This document shows, piece by piece, positions 34,051 to 42,678 of a stretch of DNA of 64,000 nucleotides. This stretch comes from Streptomyces sp. HSG2 (GTDB lineage: Bacteria > Actinomycetota > Actinomycetes > Streptomycetales > Streptomycetaceae). The notes under the pieces are model-generated. The model did no database searches and was not told the origin of the DNA. It was given only the letters and a program-made list of their open reading frames with translations. Both the position numbers and the translations under genes were made by a program. The stretch covers positions 5,126,501 through 5,190,500 of the forward strand of contig NZ_CP066801.1 of the NCBI RefSeq assembly GCF_016598575.1, read 5' to 3'. Every line of letters begins with the position of its first letter. Position 1 is the first letter of the stretch.

Positions 34051-35220
34051 ATGGAACAGACCCCGACCAGTGTGCGGGCCAGACCCGCACCGCAACAGCC
34101 CCGATGGGACGACGTCGAGCAGGTACGCCGGGTGCGAGCCGAGCTGGCGAGTCGACCCGCCCTGGTGCGGGCCTCCGACGTCCGCGACCTCCGCTCCCAC
34201 CTGGCCCGCGTGGCCGCGGGCGAGGCCCTCGTGGTGCAGGCGGGGGACTGCGCGGAGGACCCGGACGACAGCGGTCCGCAGACCGTGGCCCGCAAGGCCG
34301 CGGTCCTCGACCTCCTCGCCGGCACCCTGCGCCTGGCCACCGGAAAGCCCGTGATACGCGTGGGCAGGATCGCGGGCCAGTTCGGCAAGCCACGCTCCAA
34401 CGACACCGAACTCGTCGACGGGGTCACCCTGCCCGTCTACCGAGGCCACATGGTGAACGACCCCGAGCCCTCCGTGGAAGGACGCAGGCCCGATCCCCTC
34501 AGGCTGCTCACCGGCTACATGGCCGCGGACGACATCATGCGCCACCTCGGATGGCGTCGCCCCGACCCACGCGCCGCGATCGACGCCACGGTCTGGACCA
34601 GCCACGAGGCCCTTCTCCTCGACTACGAGACCCCTCTGGTGCGGCAGGAGAGCGACGGTCCGCTGCTTTCCTCCACGCACTGGCCCTGGATAGGCGAACG
34701 CACCCGACGGGTCGACGGCGCGCACGTGGCGCTCCTCGCCGAGACCGTCAACCCGGTCGGCTGCAAGGTCGGGCCGAAGACCACCCCGGCGCAACTGCTC
34801 GCGCTGTGCGCCCGACTCGATCCCCGTCGCGAGCCGGGGCGACTCACCCTCATCGCCCGAATGGGAGCCGACACCGTCGCCGCCGCCCTGCCCGCCCTGG
34901 TCCGGGCCGTGAGGGACGCGGGCCACCCCGTGGTCTGGCTCACGGACCCCATGCACGGCAACACCGTCACCACCCGACAGGGCCTCAAGACCCGTTTCGT
35001 GGAGACCATCGAACGCGAGGTGATCGCCTTCCGCGCGGCGGTCGCCGACAACGGCGGCATCCCGGGCGGACTCCACCTGGAGACCACCCCCGACGTCGTC
35101 ACGGAATGCGCGCCCAGCGAGGCCGCCGCCGACTCCGTGGGCGACGTCTACGCGACGCTCTGCGACCCGCGACTCAACCCGGCACAAGCCCTCTCCGTGG
35201 TGTCCGCCTGGAGCGCGTGA
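34051..35220 (+). CDS. phzC: Class II DAHP synthase (PhzC-type)
   Basis: A 389-residue class II 3-deoxy-D-arabino-heptulosonate-7-phosphate synthase. It condenses phosphoenolpyruvate with erythrose-4-phosphate to open the shikimate pathway. Metal- and substrate-binding motifs are intact: QAGDCAE, RVGRIAGQFGKPRS, VGCKVGPKTTP, TDPMHGNT and GGLHLETTPDVV. It is shorter than primary-metabolism enzymes (about 450-470 residues) and starts near the barrel, as PhzC-type enzymes do, so it may escape feedback inhibition. The ATG follows GGAGG. Paired with the PhzD/PhzE genes downstream, it should boost chorismate supply for 3-hydroxyanthranilate. Confidence 0.94.
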   Translation: MEQTPTSVRARPAPQQPRWDDVEQVRRVRAELASRPALVRASDVRDLRSHLARVAAGEALVVQAGDCAEDPDDSGPQTVARKAAVLDLLAGTLRLATGKPVIRVGRIAGQFGKPRSNDTELVDGVTLPVYRGHMVNDPEPSVEGRRPDPLRLLTGYMAADDIMRHLGWRRPDPRAAIDATVWTSHEALLLDYETPLVRQESDGPLLSSTHWPWIGERTRRVDGAHVALLAETVNPVGCKVGPKTTPAQLLALCARLDPRREPGRLTLIARMGADTVAAALPALVRAVRDAGHPVVWLTDPMHGNTVTTRQGLKTRFVETIEREVIAFRAAVADNGGIPGGLHLETTPDVVTECAPSEAAADSVGDVYATLCDPRLNPAQALSVVSAWSA

Positions 35221-35263
35221 CCGCCACCGCACACCCCCTTCCCGCACGAGAGGAGACACATCC

Positions 35264-36034
35264 ATGCGGAACCGAACTGCCCTCGTCACCGGAGCGGCGG
35301 GCGGCATCGGAGCGGCCGTCGCCCGAGAACTGGCCGAGCGCGGCGTCACCGTCGCCGCGGTCGACCGGGACGCCGAACGGCTGCGCGAGACAGTGGAAAA
35401 GGCCGTCGCCGACGGGCTGCCGACGGTCGCCTTCCCGGCCGACGTGACCGACAGCACGGACGTCGAGACGGTGGTCGCGGCCGTCGAGGAACGCCTGGGA
35501 GCGATCGACTTCCTGGTCAACGCGGCAGGAGTCCTGCGCCTGGGCGAGGTCGGCGCACTGTCCGACGACGACTGGAACAGCACCTTCGCCGTCAACGCGA
35601 CGGGCGTGTTCCACCTGTCCCGCGCCGTCGTCAACCGGATGGTCCCGCGATCTCGCGGAGCGGTCGTCACGGTCGCCTCCAACGCCGCCGCCACCCCGCG
35701 CACGGAGATGGCCGCCTACGCGGCCTCGAAGGCCGCCGCCGAGATGTTCACCAAGAGCCTCGGCCTGGAGGTCGCCCGCCACGGAATCCGCTGCAACATC
35801 GTGGCCCCCGGCTCCACCGACACCCCCATGCTCTCCTCGATGTGGCGGGACGCGTCCGGACCCCGGGGCACGATCGACGGCCGCCCCGACGCCTTCCGGG
35901 TCGGCATACCCCTGCGCAAGGTCGCCAGCCCCGAGGACATCGCCCACGCCGTGGCCTTCCTCCTGTCCGACGACGCCTCCCACATCACCCTCCACACCCT
36001 CACCGTCGACGGCGGCGCCGGACTGGGCGCCTGA
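35264..36034 (+). CDS. 2,3-dihydro-3-hydroxyanthranilate dehydrogenase (DhbA/EntA-like SDR)
   Basis: A 256-residue SDR related to 2,3-dihydro-2,3-dihydroxybenzoate dehydrogenases. Motifs are TGAAGGIGAAVARELAERG, the acidic AVDRDAER that favours NAD, VNAAGVLRLGEV, Ser in VASNAAATPRTEM, and YAASK. The segment VAPGSTDTPML is shared with DhbA/EntA. It sits between PhzC- and PhzD-type genes, where the PhzD product trans-2,3-dihydro-3-hydroxyanthranilate is made. Oxidation to aromatic 3-hydroxyanthranilate is the expected reaction, as in benzoxazole-type clusters. The ATG follows GAGAGGAGACACATCC. Confidence 0.88.
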   Translation: MRNRTALVTGAAGGIGAAVARELAERGVTVAAVDRDAERLRETVEKAVADGLPTVAFPADVTDSTDVETVVAAVEERLGAIDFLVNAAGVLRLGEVGALSDDDWNSTFAVNATGVFHLSRAVVNRMVPRSRGAVVTVASNAAATPRTEMAAYAASKAAAEMFTKSLGLEVARHGIRCNIVAPGSTDTPMLSSMWRDASGPRGTIDGRPDAFRVGIPLRKVASPEDIAHAVAFLLSDDASHITLHTLTVDGGAGLGA

Positions 36035-36089
36035 ACGCGACCGCCGAACCCTCCGCCACGAACCCCGTCACGAGAGGAGAGGACACCCC

Positions 36090-36713
36090 ATGGCCGGCCT
36101 ACCGACCATCGAGACCTACCCGTTGCCGTCACCGGGAGACCTTCCCGCCAACAGCGCCCGCTGGACCGTCGACCCCGCTCGCGCGGTCCTGCTCGTCCAC
36201 GACATGCAGCGCTACTTCCTGAAGCCGTTCGCGGAGCCGTTGCGCACCCGGCTGGTCCACAACGCGACGACACTGCGCCGCGAGGCCCTCGCACGAGGGA
36301 TGCCCGTCGCCTACACCGCCCAGCCCGGCGGTATGACCGACGACCAGCGAGGTCTTCTCAAGGACTTCTGGGGCCCCGGCATGCGACCCGCCCCCGGGGA
36401 CAGGCAGATCGTCGAACCACTCGCACCGACAGCCGGCGACTGGCTTCTCACCAAATGGCGCTACAGCGCCTTCTTCCGCACCGGCCTCCTCGATCTCATG
36501 CGCTCCCACGACAGGGACCAACTGATCATCTGCGGAGTCTACGCACACGTCGGCGTGATCACCACGGCCATCGAATCCTTCAGTCACGACATCCAGACGT
36601 TCCTCGTCGCCGATGCCATCGCCGACTTCGACGAACGACACCACCACGCCACCGTGGAATACGCCGCCCGCCGCTGCGCGGTGGTCACCACCACCAAGGA
36701 GACCCTCGCATGA
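36090..36713 (+). CDS. phzD: Isochorismatase, PhzD-type
   Basis: A 207-residue isochorismatase-fold hydrolase. It should cleave the enolpyruvyl ether of 2-amino-2-deoxyisochorismate to give trans-2,3-dihydro-3-hydroxyanthranilate. The general-acid Asp is in LLVHDMQRYFL near residue 38, the Lys is in LTKWRYSAFF, and GVYAHVGVITTAIESF follows. The GVYAHVG form, with no catalytic Cys, is the PhzD type rather than a nicotinamidase. ATG follows GAGAGGAGAGGACACCCC. Its stop overlaps the start of the next gene (ATGA), so the two are translationally coupled. Confidence 0.94.
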   Translation: MAGLPTIETYPLPSPGDLPANSARWTVDPARAVLLVHDMQRYFLKPFAEPLRTRLVHNATTLRREALARGMPVAYTAQPGGMTDDQRGLLKDFWGPGMRPAPGDRQIVEPLAPTAGDWLLTKWRYSAFFRTGLLDLMRSHDRDQLIICGVYAHVGVITTAIESFSHDIQTFLVADAIADFDERHHHATVEYAARRCAVVTTTKETLA

Positions 36714-38671
36714 CCGCCACAGAGGACGGCTCCGGGACCGACGACCTGCTCGCGCTGATCCTGAGCCCCGAACCTCCCCCCTTCGCCCTGCTGCACCGAC
36801 CGGAGTCGAACGGACCGGACGTCGTGGAGGTGATGGTCGGCGACGTCTCCACCCCCGGCACCCTCGCGGACATCCCCCGCCCCGCCCCCGAAACCCCGAA
36901 CGGCACCCCCCGACACGAGGTCCTCGCCCTCGTGCCCTTCCGACAGATCGCCGAGCGGGGCTACGCCTGCGCCGCCGACGACGCCGACCTGGTCGCCCTG
37001 ACCGTGACCGGACAGGCCACCCTCGACGCCGGAACCGTCATGGCGGCGATCCCCGACGGCCCCCTCCACACCACCGGCGGTCACTTCGACACCTCCGACG
37101 AGGCCTACGCCGAGACGGTGCGCCGCGTCGTCGCCGACGAGATCGGCACCGGCGCGGGCGCCAACTTCGTCATCAAACGTACCTTCGTCCTGGACATCAC
37201 CGACTACACCCCGCACAGCGCCGCGATCCTCTTCAAGCGGCTCCTCCGAAGGGAGACAGGGGCCTACTGGACCTTCCTGGTCCACACCGGCGGGCGCACC
37301 CTGGTAGGAGCCACACCCGAGCGCCACATCAGCGTGCGAGGCGGCACCGCGGTGATGAACCCGATCAGCGGAACCTACCGATACCCCCCCTCGGGCCCGG
37401 CGCTCCCCGGGGTGATGGACTTCCTCGCCGACCGCAAGGAGGCCGACGAGCTGTACATGGTGGTGGACGAAGAGCTCAAGATGATGGGACGCGTCTGCGA
37501 ACAGGGCGGTCGAGTGCTGGGACCGTACCTGAAGGAGATGGCCCGCCTCGCACACACCGAGTACATCATCGAGGGCCGTACCGACGCGGACCCCCGTGAG
37601 ATCCTGCGCGAGACCCTGTTCGCCCCGACCGTCACCGGGTCCCCGCTGGAGAGCGCGTGCCAGGTCATCCGGCGGTACGAGGAGCGGGGGCGTGGCTACT
37701 ACAGCGGAGTGCTGGCAGTGATCGGACGGGACGGCGAGGGCGGGCCGACCCTCGACTCCTCCATCCTGATCCGTACCGCCGACATCGACGCCGAGGGCCG
37801 GGTCCGGATCGGTGTCGGCGCGACCCTGGTACGACACTCCGACCCCTTGTCGGAGGTGGCGGAGACCCGCGCCAAGGCGGCCGGTCTGATCGCGGCGCTG
37901 GAGGAGGTCGGGCCGACGGGATTCGCCACGCACCCCGACGTGCTCGGCGCCCTGGGACGGCGCAACGAGACGATCTCGGGGTTCTGGCTGGGCCAGGACA
38001 CGACCCGACCCGCGGAACGCCACCACCTCGACGGCCTGAAGGTCCTGGTGGTGGACGCCGAGGACACCTTCACCTCCATGATCGCTCACCAACTTCGCTC
38101 TCTGGGCATGCGCGTGACGGTCAGTCGGTACGACACCGCCTACCGGCTCACCGGCCACGATCTCGTCGTGATGGGACCCGGCCCCGGTGACCCGCGCGAC
38201 GGCGCCCATCCCAAGATCGCCCACCTGGGCAACGCCGTGCGGCGGCTCCTCGCGGACCGGACGCCCTTCCTCGCGATCTGTCTCAGCCACCAGGTGCTCA
38301 GCCGCGAACTCGGTCTCGTCCTGGCCCGCAGGATCGTCCCGAACCAGGGCGTGCAACGCGACATCGACCTGTTCGGCAGGCGTGAACGCGTCGGCTTCTA
38401 CAACGCGTTCGCCGCCCGCAGCCCCGAGGCGCGCATCCGGGTCGCGGGCGTCGGCCCCGTCGAGATCGCCCGCGACCCCGAGAACGAGGAGGTGCACGCC
38501 CTTCGCGGCGGGCACTTCGCCTCGCTGCAGTTCCACCCGGAGTCGGTGCTCACCCAGAACGGCGTGCCCATCCTCGCCGACATGGTCTCGAACCTGCTCC
38601 GCCCGACCTCTGGCAGGGCGCCGGAACACGAATCGAGAACCCCGCACCTGACGTACTCCCCGACCACCTGA
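36710..38671 (+). CDS. phzE: 2-amino-2-deoxyisochorismate synthase, PhzE-type fusion
   Basis: A 653-residue fusion of a chorismate-using domain and a glutamine amidotransferase. The N-terminal TrpE-like part (about 1-430) contains VGATPERHISVRGGTAVMNP, ISGTYRYP and LFAPTVTGSPLESACQVI. The amidotransferase part (about 445-640) has the VVMGPGPGDPRDGAHPKI loop, nucleophile Cys in AICLSHQVL, and FHPESVLTQNG with His and Glu. It converts chorismate and glutamine to 2-amino-2-deoxyisochorismate, the first committed step. The ATG at 36710 overlaps the phzD stop and follows AAGGAG. Anthranilate synthase is the alternative, but the PhzD partner settles the choice. Confidence 0.94.
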   Translation: MTATEDGSGTDDLLALILSPEPPPFALLHRPESNGPDVVEVMVGDVSTPGTLADIPRPAPETPNGTPRHEVLALVPFRQIAERGYACAADDADLVALTVTGQATLDAGTVMAAIPDGPLHTTGGHFDTSDEAYAETVRRVVADEIGTGAGANFVIKRTFVLDITDYTPHSAAILFKRLLRRETGAYWTFLVHTGGRTLVGATPERHISVRGGTAVMNPISGTYRYPPSGPALPGVMDFLADRKEADELYMVVDEELKMMGRVCEQGGRVLGPYLKEMARLAHTEYIIEGRTDADPREILRETLFAPTVTGSPLESACQVIRRYEERGRGYYSGVLAVIGRDGEGGPTLDSSILIRTADIDAEGRVRIGVGATLVRHSDPLSEVAETRAKAAGLIAALEEVGPTGFATHPDVLGALGRRNETISGFWLGQDTTRPAERHHLDGLKVLVVDAEDTFTSMIAHQLRSLGMRVTVSRYDTAYRLTGHDLVVMGPGPGDPRDGAHPKIAHLGNAVRRLLADRTPFLAICLSHQVLSRELGLVLARRIVPNQGVQRDIDLFGRRERVGFYNAFAARSPEARIRVAGVGPVEIARDPENEEVHALRGGHFASLQFHPESVLTQNGVPILADMVSNLLRPTSGRAPEHESRTPHLTYSPTT

Positions 38672-38760
38672 CGGGTTCCGCCGAGAGGCTTTGCCCCGCG
38701 CCCGAGACCCGGGAAGCATCTGCCGCGGGGAGACCCGAACTCCCGAGGAGGGAGCACACT

Positions 38761-39807
38761 ATGATCAGCACGGGCGCGGCGAGGACGGGAAGGCCGCCCG
38801 CCGGAACGGCGATCCTGGGGACAGGATCGTGCCTTCCGTCGTACGTCGTGGACAATGCCGAGGTCGGAGCCCCGGCAGGGGTCGACGACGCCTGGATCCG
38901 CGCCAAGACGGGAATCCGCCGGCGCCGCAAGGCCAAGCCGGACCAGGCCACCTCGGACCTGGCGGTGGGCGCGGCGCGGGCGGCCCTCGAATCCGCGGGC
39001 GTCGGCCCCCGGGAGCTGTCGCTCGTCGTCGTCGCGACCTCGACCCCGGACTCCCCGCAGCCCCCGACCGCCAGTGTCGTCGCGGACGGACTCGGCGTCG
39101 CCCCGGGCACGGCCGCCTTCGACCTCAACGCCGTCTGCAGCGGGTTCCCGTTCGCCCTGAGCACCGCCGAGCGAATCCTGCGAGCCTCCGACTCCCGGTA
39201 CGCCCTCGTGGTCGGCGCCGACGTCTACTCGCGCATCCTCGACCCCACCGACCGGCGCACCGCCGTCCTCTTCGGGGACGGAGCCGGGGCGGTGGTCCTC
39301 GGCCCCGCGCGCCCGGGACGGGGCCTCCTGGCGGGTCGACTGGCGGGTTTCCCCGCCGACCGCGATCTGATCGAGGTACCCGGCGGCGGCAGCCGCCACC
39401 CGGTGACCGCCCGGAACCTCGCCGCCGGGCGCCAGTACTTCACCATGAACGGCCGGGGTGTACGGGACTTCGTCGCATCCCATGTCGTGCCGGCCATCGC
39501 CGACTTCGTCGGGGACTGCGGGTACCGGCCGCAGGACGTGTCGCACTTCGTGCCGCATCAGGCCAACGGCCGGATGCTCGACGAGATGTCGGCCGCCCTC
39601 GGCCTGCCCGAGGGGCGCACCCGTACCAGCTACCGGGATCTCGGGAACACCGGAGCGGCCTCGGTTCCCGTGACCCTGGACCTCGCCGCCGGCGCCGGCG
39701 AGTTGGCCGATGGCGACCTCGTCCTGCTCGCCGCCTTCGGCGGCGGCATGGCGATGGGACTCTCCCTGCTCGCCTGGCAGGACCCGCGCACGACGCGGAC
39801 TTCGTGA
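38761..39807 (+). CDS. KASIII-like acyltransferase/ketosynthase
   Basis: A 348-residue FabH-fold enzyme with an intact Cys-His-Asn triad: Cys in LNAVCSGFPFAL near residue 125, His in FVPHQANGRML near 265, and Asn in LGNTGAASVP near 296. It lacks the N-terminal signature of housekeeping FabH. Stand-alone KASIII enzymes in clusters often transfer an acyl group from CoA or ACP to a hydroxyl or amino group (CerJ-type), or form an initial beta-ketoacyl product. The ATG follows GGAGGGAGCACACT. It precedes the amide synthase gene by 49 bp. I infer an acyl unit supplied to the 3-hydroxyanthranilate-derived core. Confidence 0.85.
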   Translation: MISTGAARTGRPPAGTAILGTGSCLPSYVVDNAEVGAPAGVDDAWIRAKTGIRRRRKAKPDQATSDLAVGAARAALESAGVGPRELSLVVVATSTPDSPQPPTASVVADGLGVAPGTAAFDLNAVCSGFPFALSTAERILRASDSRYALVVGADVYSRILDPTDRRTAVLFGDGAGAVVLGPARPGRGLLAGRLAGFPADRDLIEVPGGGSRHPVTARNLAAGRQYFTMNGRGVRDFVASHVVPAIADFVGDCGYRPQDVSHFVPHQANGRMLDEMSAALGLPEGRTRTSYRDLGNTGAASVPVTLDLAAGAGELADGDLVLLAAFGGGMAMGLSLLAWQDPRTTRTS

Positions 39808-39856
39808 ACTTCCCCTTCCCCGCACCCCCGAACCGTCACCCCACTAGGAGGAACCG

Positions 39857-40657
39857 ATGCGCGACGACCTCGTCGAGGAGTACCTGCGCCGGATAGGCGC
39901 CGAACGGCCCGCCGACACCGACCTCGCCGGCTTGCGCTACCTGATGGAACGTCATGTCCTGACGGTGCCCTTCGAGAACCTGGACTACCACCTGGACCGG
40001 GAGATCTTCATGGACGAGAGGGTCCTGGAGAAGATCGTCCGGGGAAGGCGAGGAGGCGGCTGCTACGAACTCAACCCGGCCTTCTCGTACCTGTTGACGG
40101 CACTCGGCTACCGTGTCGAGATCCTGCCCGGCCGGGTACACCGACCCGACGGCCTCGGCCCGTTCCTCGGCCACTTGGCGCTCCGCGTGTGGGTGGACGC
40201 GGAGCCCTGGCTGGTGGACGTCGGATTCGGCAGGAACAGCAGGCACCCCCTGAGCCTCGCTTCTCGCGCCCCGCAGGAGGACCCCCACGGGGTCTACCGA
40301 TTCGGCGACGCGGCCGACGGCACCGTCGATCTCCACCTGAACGGCAAGCCCCTCTACCAGGTGGACGAGCGGCCCGTGCGCGTCGCGGACTTCGCTCCCA
40401 CCCTGTGGTGGTATCGCACCTCCCCCGAGTCCTCCTTCCTCCAGGGCCTCTTCTGCTCCGTGCGCACTCCGGACGGCCTGGTGACCCTGAAGGGAAACAC
40501 GCAGATGAGCCTGGTCGCCGGCGAGGAGCGGAGCAAGCGGACACTGGCCGACGACGCCGAGTCCCTCGCGGCGTACGAGGAGCACTTCGGCATCCGCCTC
40601 GACCGGCTTCCCCGGGATCCCGGACTCGGCGTGACCGCCGGCGTGCGGACGGAGTGA
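39857..40657 (+). CDS. Arylamine N-acetyltransferase-type amide synthase
   Basis: A 266-residue member of the NAT family. The Cys-His-Asp triad is visible: RRGGGCYELNPAF (Cys about 70), HLALRVW (His about 105) and VDVGFGRN (Asp about 121). NATs acylate aromatic amines; in Streptomyces clusters they close macrolactams (RifF) or attach acyl chains to aminobenzoates. The ATG follows AGGAGGAACCG. Its stop overlaps the GTG start of the flavin monooxygenase (GTGA). An aromatic amine such as 3-hydroxyanthranilate is the natural candidate acceptor in this cluster. Its C-terminal helical domain appears complete. Confidence 0.9.
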   Translation: MRDDLVEEYLRRIGAERPADTDLAGLRYLMERHVLTVPFENLDYHLDREIFMDERVLEKIVRGRRGGGCYELNPAFSYLLTALGYRVEILPGRVHRPDGLGPFLGHLALRVWVDAEPWLVDVGFGRNSRHPLSLASRAPQEDPHGVYRFGDAADGTVDLHLNGKPLYQVDERPVRVADFAPTLWWYRTSPESSFLQGLFCSVRTPDGLVTLKGNTQMSLVAGEERSKRTLADDAESLAAYEEHFGIRLDRLPRDPGLGVTAGVRTE

Positions 40658-42357
40658 GCGACGTGGCAGCCCTCGAAAACGCGGAGCGGGCCGACTTCGA
40701 CGTCCTCGTCGTCGGCGCCGGCCCCTCCGGGCTGCTGACGGCCGTCGAGCTCATGCGCCGCGGAGTCCGGGTGAGGATCATCGACCGCGACGCCGAGCCC
40801 TCCACGACCCCGAAGGCGCTCTCGGTCTGGCCCCGCGCCCTCGACATTCTCCAGGACGCGGGGCTGGGCGACAGCGTGCACCGGGAGTCGGTGCGGATCG
40901 GCAGACTCAGCTACTTCTCCGAGCGCCGGCCCCTCGCGTCGTTCGCCTTGACGCGGGACACCGCCTGCCGGGTGCTGCCTCAACACGAGACCGAACGACT
41001 TCTCACCCGCCGACTGCACGAGCTGGGCGGCAAGATCGAGCGGTCCACCCGGCTGCTCGCGCTGGAGGGAGTGGACTTCTCCGACGCCCTCGCGGACGGC
41101 GGCGTGGTCACCGCCGTCGTGGAGGGCGCCGACGGTGTCGTACGGCGGATCGACGCCCCCTTCGTCGTCGGCGCGGACGGCGCGGGCAGCGCCGTCCGCG
41201 GCCAGTTGGGCATCGGCTTCGAGGGCAGCACCTACGGCATGGCGTTCGCCCTCGTCGACGCCCGTGTCGAAGGAGACCTCCCCACGGACGAATGCCTTTT
41301 CTACCAGTCCTCCGGCGGTGCCCTCGTGGTCGTCCCCATGCCCGACGGCGTCCACCGCTTCCTCTCCGTCATGCCCAGAGGCAAGGAGGAGGTCACGCTC
41401 GACCTGATGAGGGACATCGTCGACGAACGCGGGCCCCGAGGCGTACACCTGACGGAGGCGGTCTGGCAGGCGGTGTTCCGCGTGCACGCCCGGCACGCCA
41501 CCAGGTTCCGCACGGGCAGGGTCTTCCTGGTGGGCGATGCCGGGCACGTGCACAGCCCGGCCGGTGGCCAGGGGATGAACAACGGCCTCCAGGACGCCCA
41601 GAACCTCGGGTGGAAGCTGGCCGCAGTGATTCGAGGCGAGTCCCCGCCCTCCCTGCTGGAGAGCTACGGAAGGGAACGCTCCGAGGCCACCCGACAGATC
41701 GTCCGCGACACCGACCTCCAGACGAGGGCCTGGGTGGCCGACAGCCCGATCAAGGTTCGGGCCAGGGATGCCGCCTTCCGGCTGTTCGAACGTACCGGAG
41801 TGGTCACACGGTTCTACACCCCCGTGATGGCCGGACGAAGACTCGCCTACCCGCCGACGCGGGAGAGTCAACGCCCCTCCGGGATCAGCCGCTGCGGACT
41901 GCGCGACCGAATCCCCGGTGGCCTCAAGCCGGGCGCGGTCTTTCCTCGAAGGACGGCGCTCGCCCACGCGGTCTCCGGCCCGAAAGCCGACCCCCACGCC
42001 TGGACCCTGGTCGTGGTCCCACCCGACGCGGCCTGGTCGAGGGAGATCGGGCACATCGCCCGGCGCTACGGAACGCTTCTTCGCACCGTCGTCCTCCCGC
42101 GGCGCGAGCTGCGCTCCGAAGGCGCCTGCTCCCGGCCCGGCTACCACCTGGTACGCCCGGACGGGCATCTCGCGGCCCACGGACACCAGGGCGATCTGGT
42201 GCGCTTGGAGCAGGAGTTGGAAGGAAGCCTGTGCCGGCGTCCGACCCACCGGGACGCGCGTGCCACCACGACGGCGACCATGCCGGGAACCGACCTGACA
42301 CTAAACGCCGACGTCCCTCCCGACGAGTCACCACCACCCGTAGTCTCGGCGAGGTGA
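40654..42357 (+). CDS. Class A FAD-dependent aromatic monooxygenase
   Basis: A 567-residue flavoprotein hydroxylase of the PHBH/PgaE type. It has the Rossmann VVGAGPSGLLTAVELMRRG near residues 20-40 and the FAD-ribityl motif VFLVGDAGHVHSPAGGQGMN near 290-310, followed by LQDAQNLGWKLAAV. A thioredoxin-like C-terminal domain follows, with a Ser/Pro-rich tail. The GTG start at 40654 overlaps the NAT stop; GTG at 40663 is an alternative. It should hydroxylate an aromatic ring using NAD(P)H and O2. Possible roles are hydroxylation of 3-hydroxyanthranilate or decarboxylative oxidation. It fits the tailoring steps of the cluster. Confidence 0.9.
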   Translation: MSDVAALENAERADFDVLVVGAGPSGLLTAVELMRRGVRVRIIDRDAEPSTTPKALSVWPRALDILQDAGLGDSVHRESVRIGRLSYFSERRPLASFALTRDTACRVLPQHETERLLTRRLHELGGKIERSTRLLALEGVDFSDALADGGVVTAVVEGADGVVRRIDAPFVVGADGAGSAVRGQLGIGFEGSTYGMAFALVDARVEGDLPTDECLFYQSSGGALVVVPMPDGVHRFLSVMPRGKEEVTLDLMRDIVDERGPRGVHLTEAVWQAVFRVHARHATRFRTGRVFLVGDAGHVHSPAGGQGMNNGLQDAQNLGWKLAAVIRGESPPSLLESYGRERSEATRQIVRDTDLQTRAWVADSPIKVRARDAAFRLFERTGVVTRFYTPVMAGRRLAYPPTRESQRPSGISRCGLRDRIPGGLKPGAVFPRRTALAHAVSGPKADPHAWTLVVVPPDAAWSREIGHIARRYGTLLRTVVLPRRELRSEGACSRPGYHLVRPDGHLAAHGHQGDLVRLEQELEGSLCRRPTHRDARATTTATMPGTDLTLNADVPPDESPPPVVSAR

Positions 42358-42678
42358 GAGCGGGGAGGCGCCGCACGGGCGGACGTGCCCGCGAGTCGCA
42401 CTCCTCCGCCTCCCACCCCACCAGGCGAGCACGCCGGCCCCGCGGGCCGTCGGCGCGAGGGCACCACCGGCCCTCGCGACGGTCGACCCCGCGTCCCGGG
42501 GGCGGCGGGCATCGCCTCGCCCCGTCCCGCGGGCCGCCCCTCGGGTGACCGAGTGGCGCGCCCGCCCTGGCGGCCCGACCACGTGCGTAGCTGGTTCGAC
42601 CGGAAGCGACCGCGGCCGGACGACCGATCCCGTTCGGGATCGACTCCGTTTCCCAACCCCCCACGGAAAGGCACAGAC
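42358..42678. other. Intergenic region with operator-like palindrome
   Basis: These 321 bp contain no supported gene. The region probably carries the promoter of the first MFS gene. Confidence 0.5.
42625..42642. promoter_or_regulatory. Palindrome upstream of the MFS exporter gene
   Basis: CGATCCCGTTCGGGATCG has perfect 8-base arms with a 2-base spacer and lies 37 bp before the exporter start. A repressor controlling drug efflux is plausible; no matching regulator gene is adjacent. Confidence 0.45.

Noticed and set aside
36455..38671. Phenazine biosynthesis cluster
   Set aside because: PhzC/D/E-type genes are present, but phzF, phzA/B and phzG are missing and an EntA-like dehydrogenase sits in the operon, which points to 3-hydroxyanthranilate rather than phenazine.
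34051..42357. Benzoxazole (nataxazole/caboxamycin-like) cluster
   Set aside because: 3-Hydroxyanthranilate genes fit, but the amidohydrolase that closes the benzoxazole ring is not found, and creE/creD have no role in that pathway.
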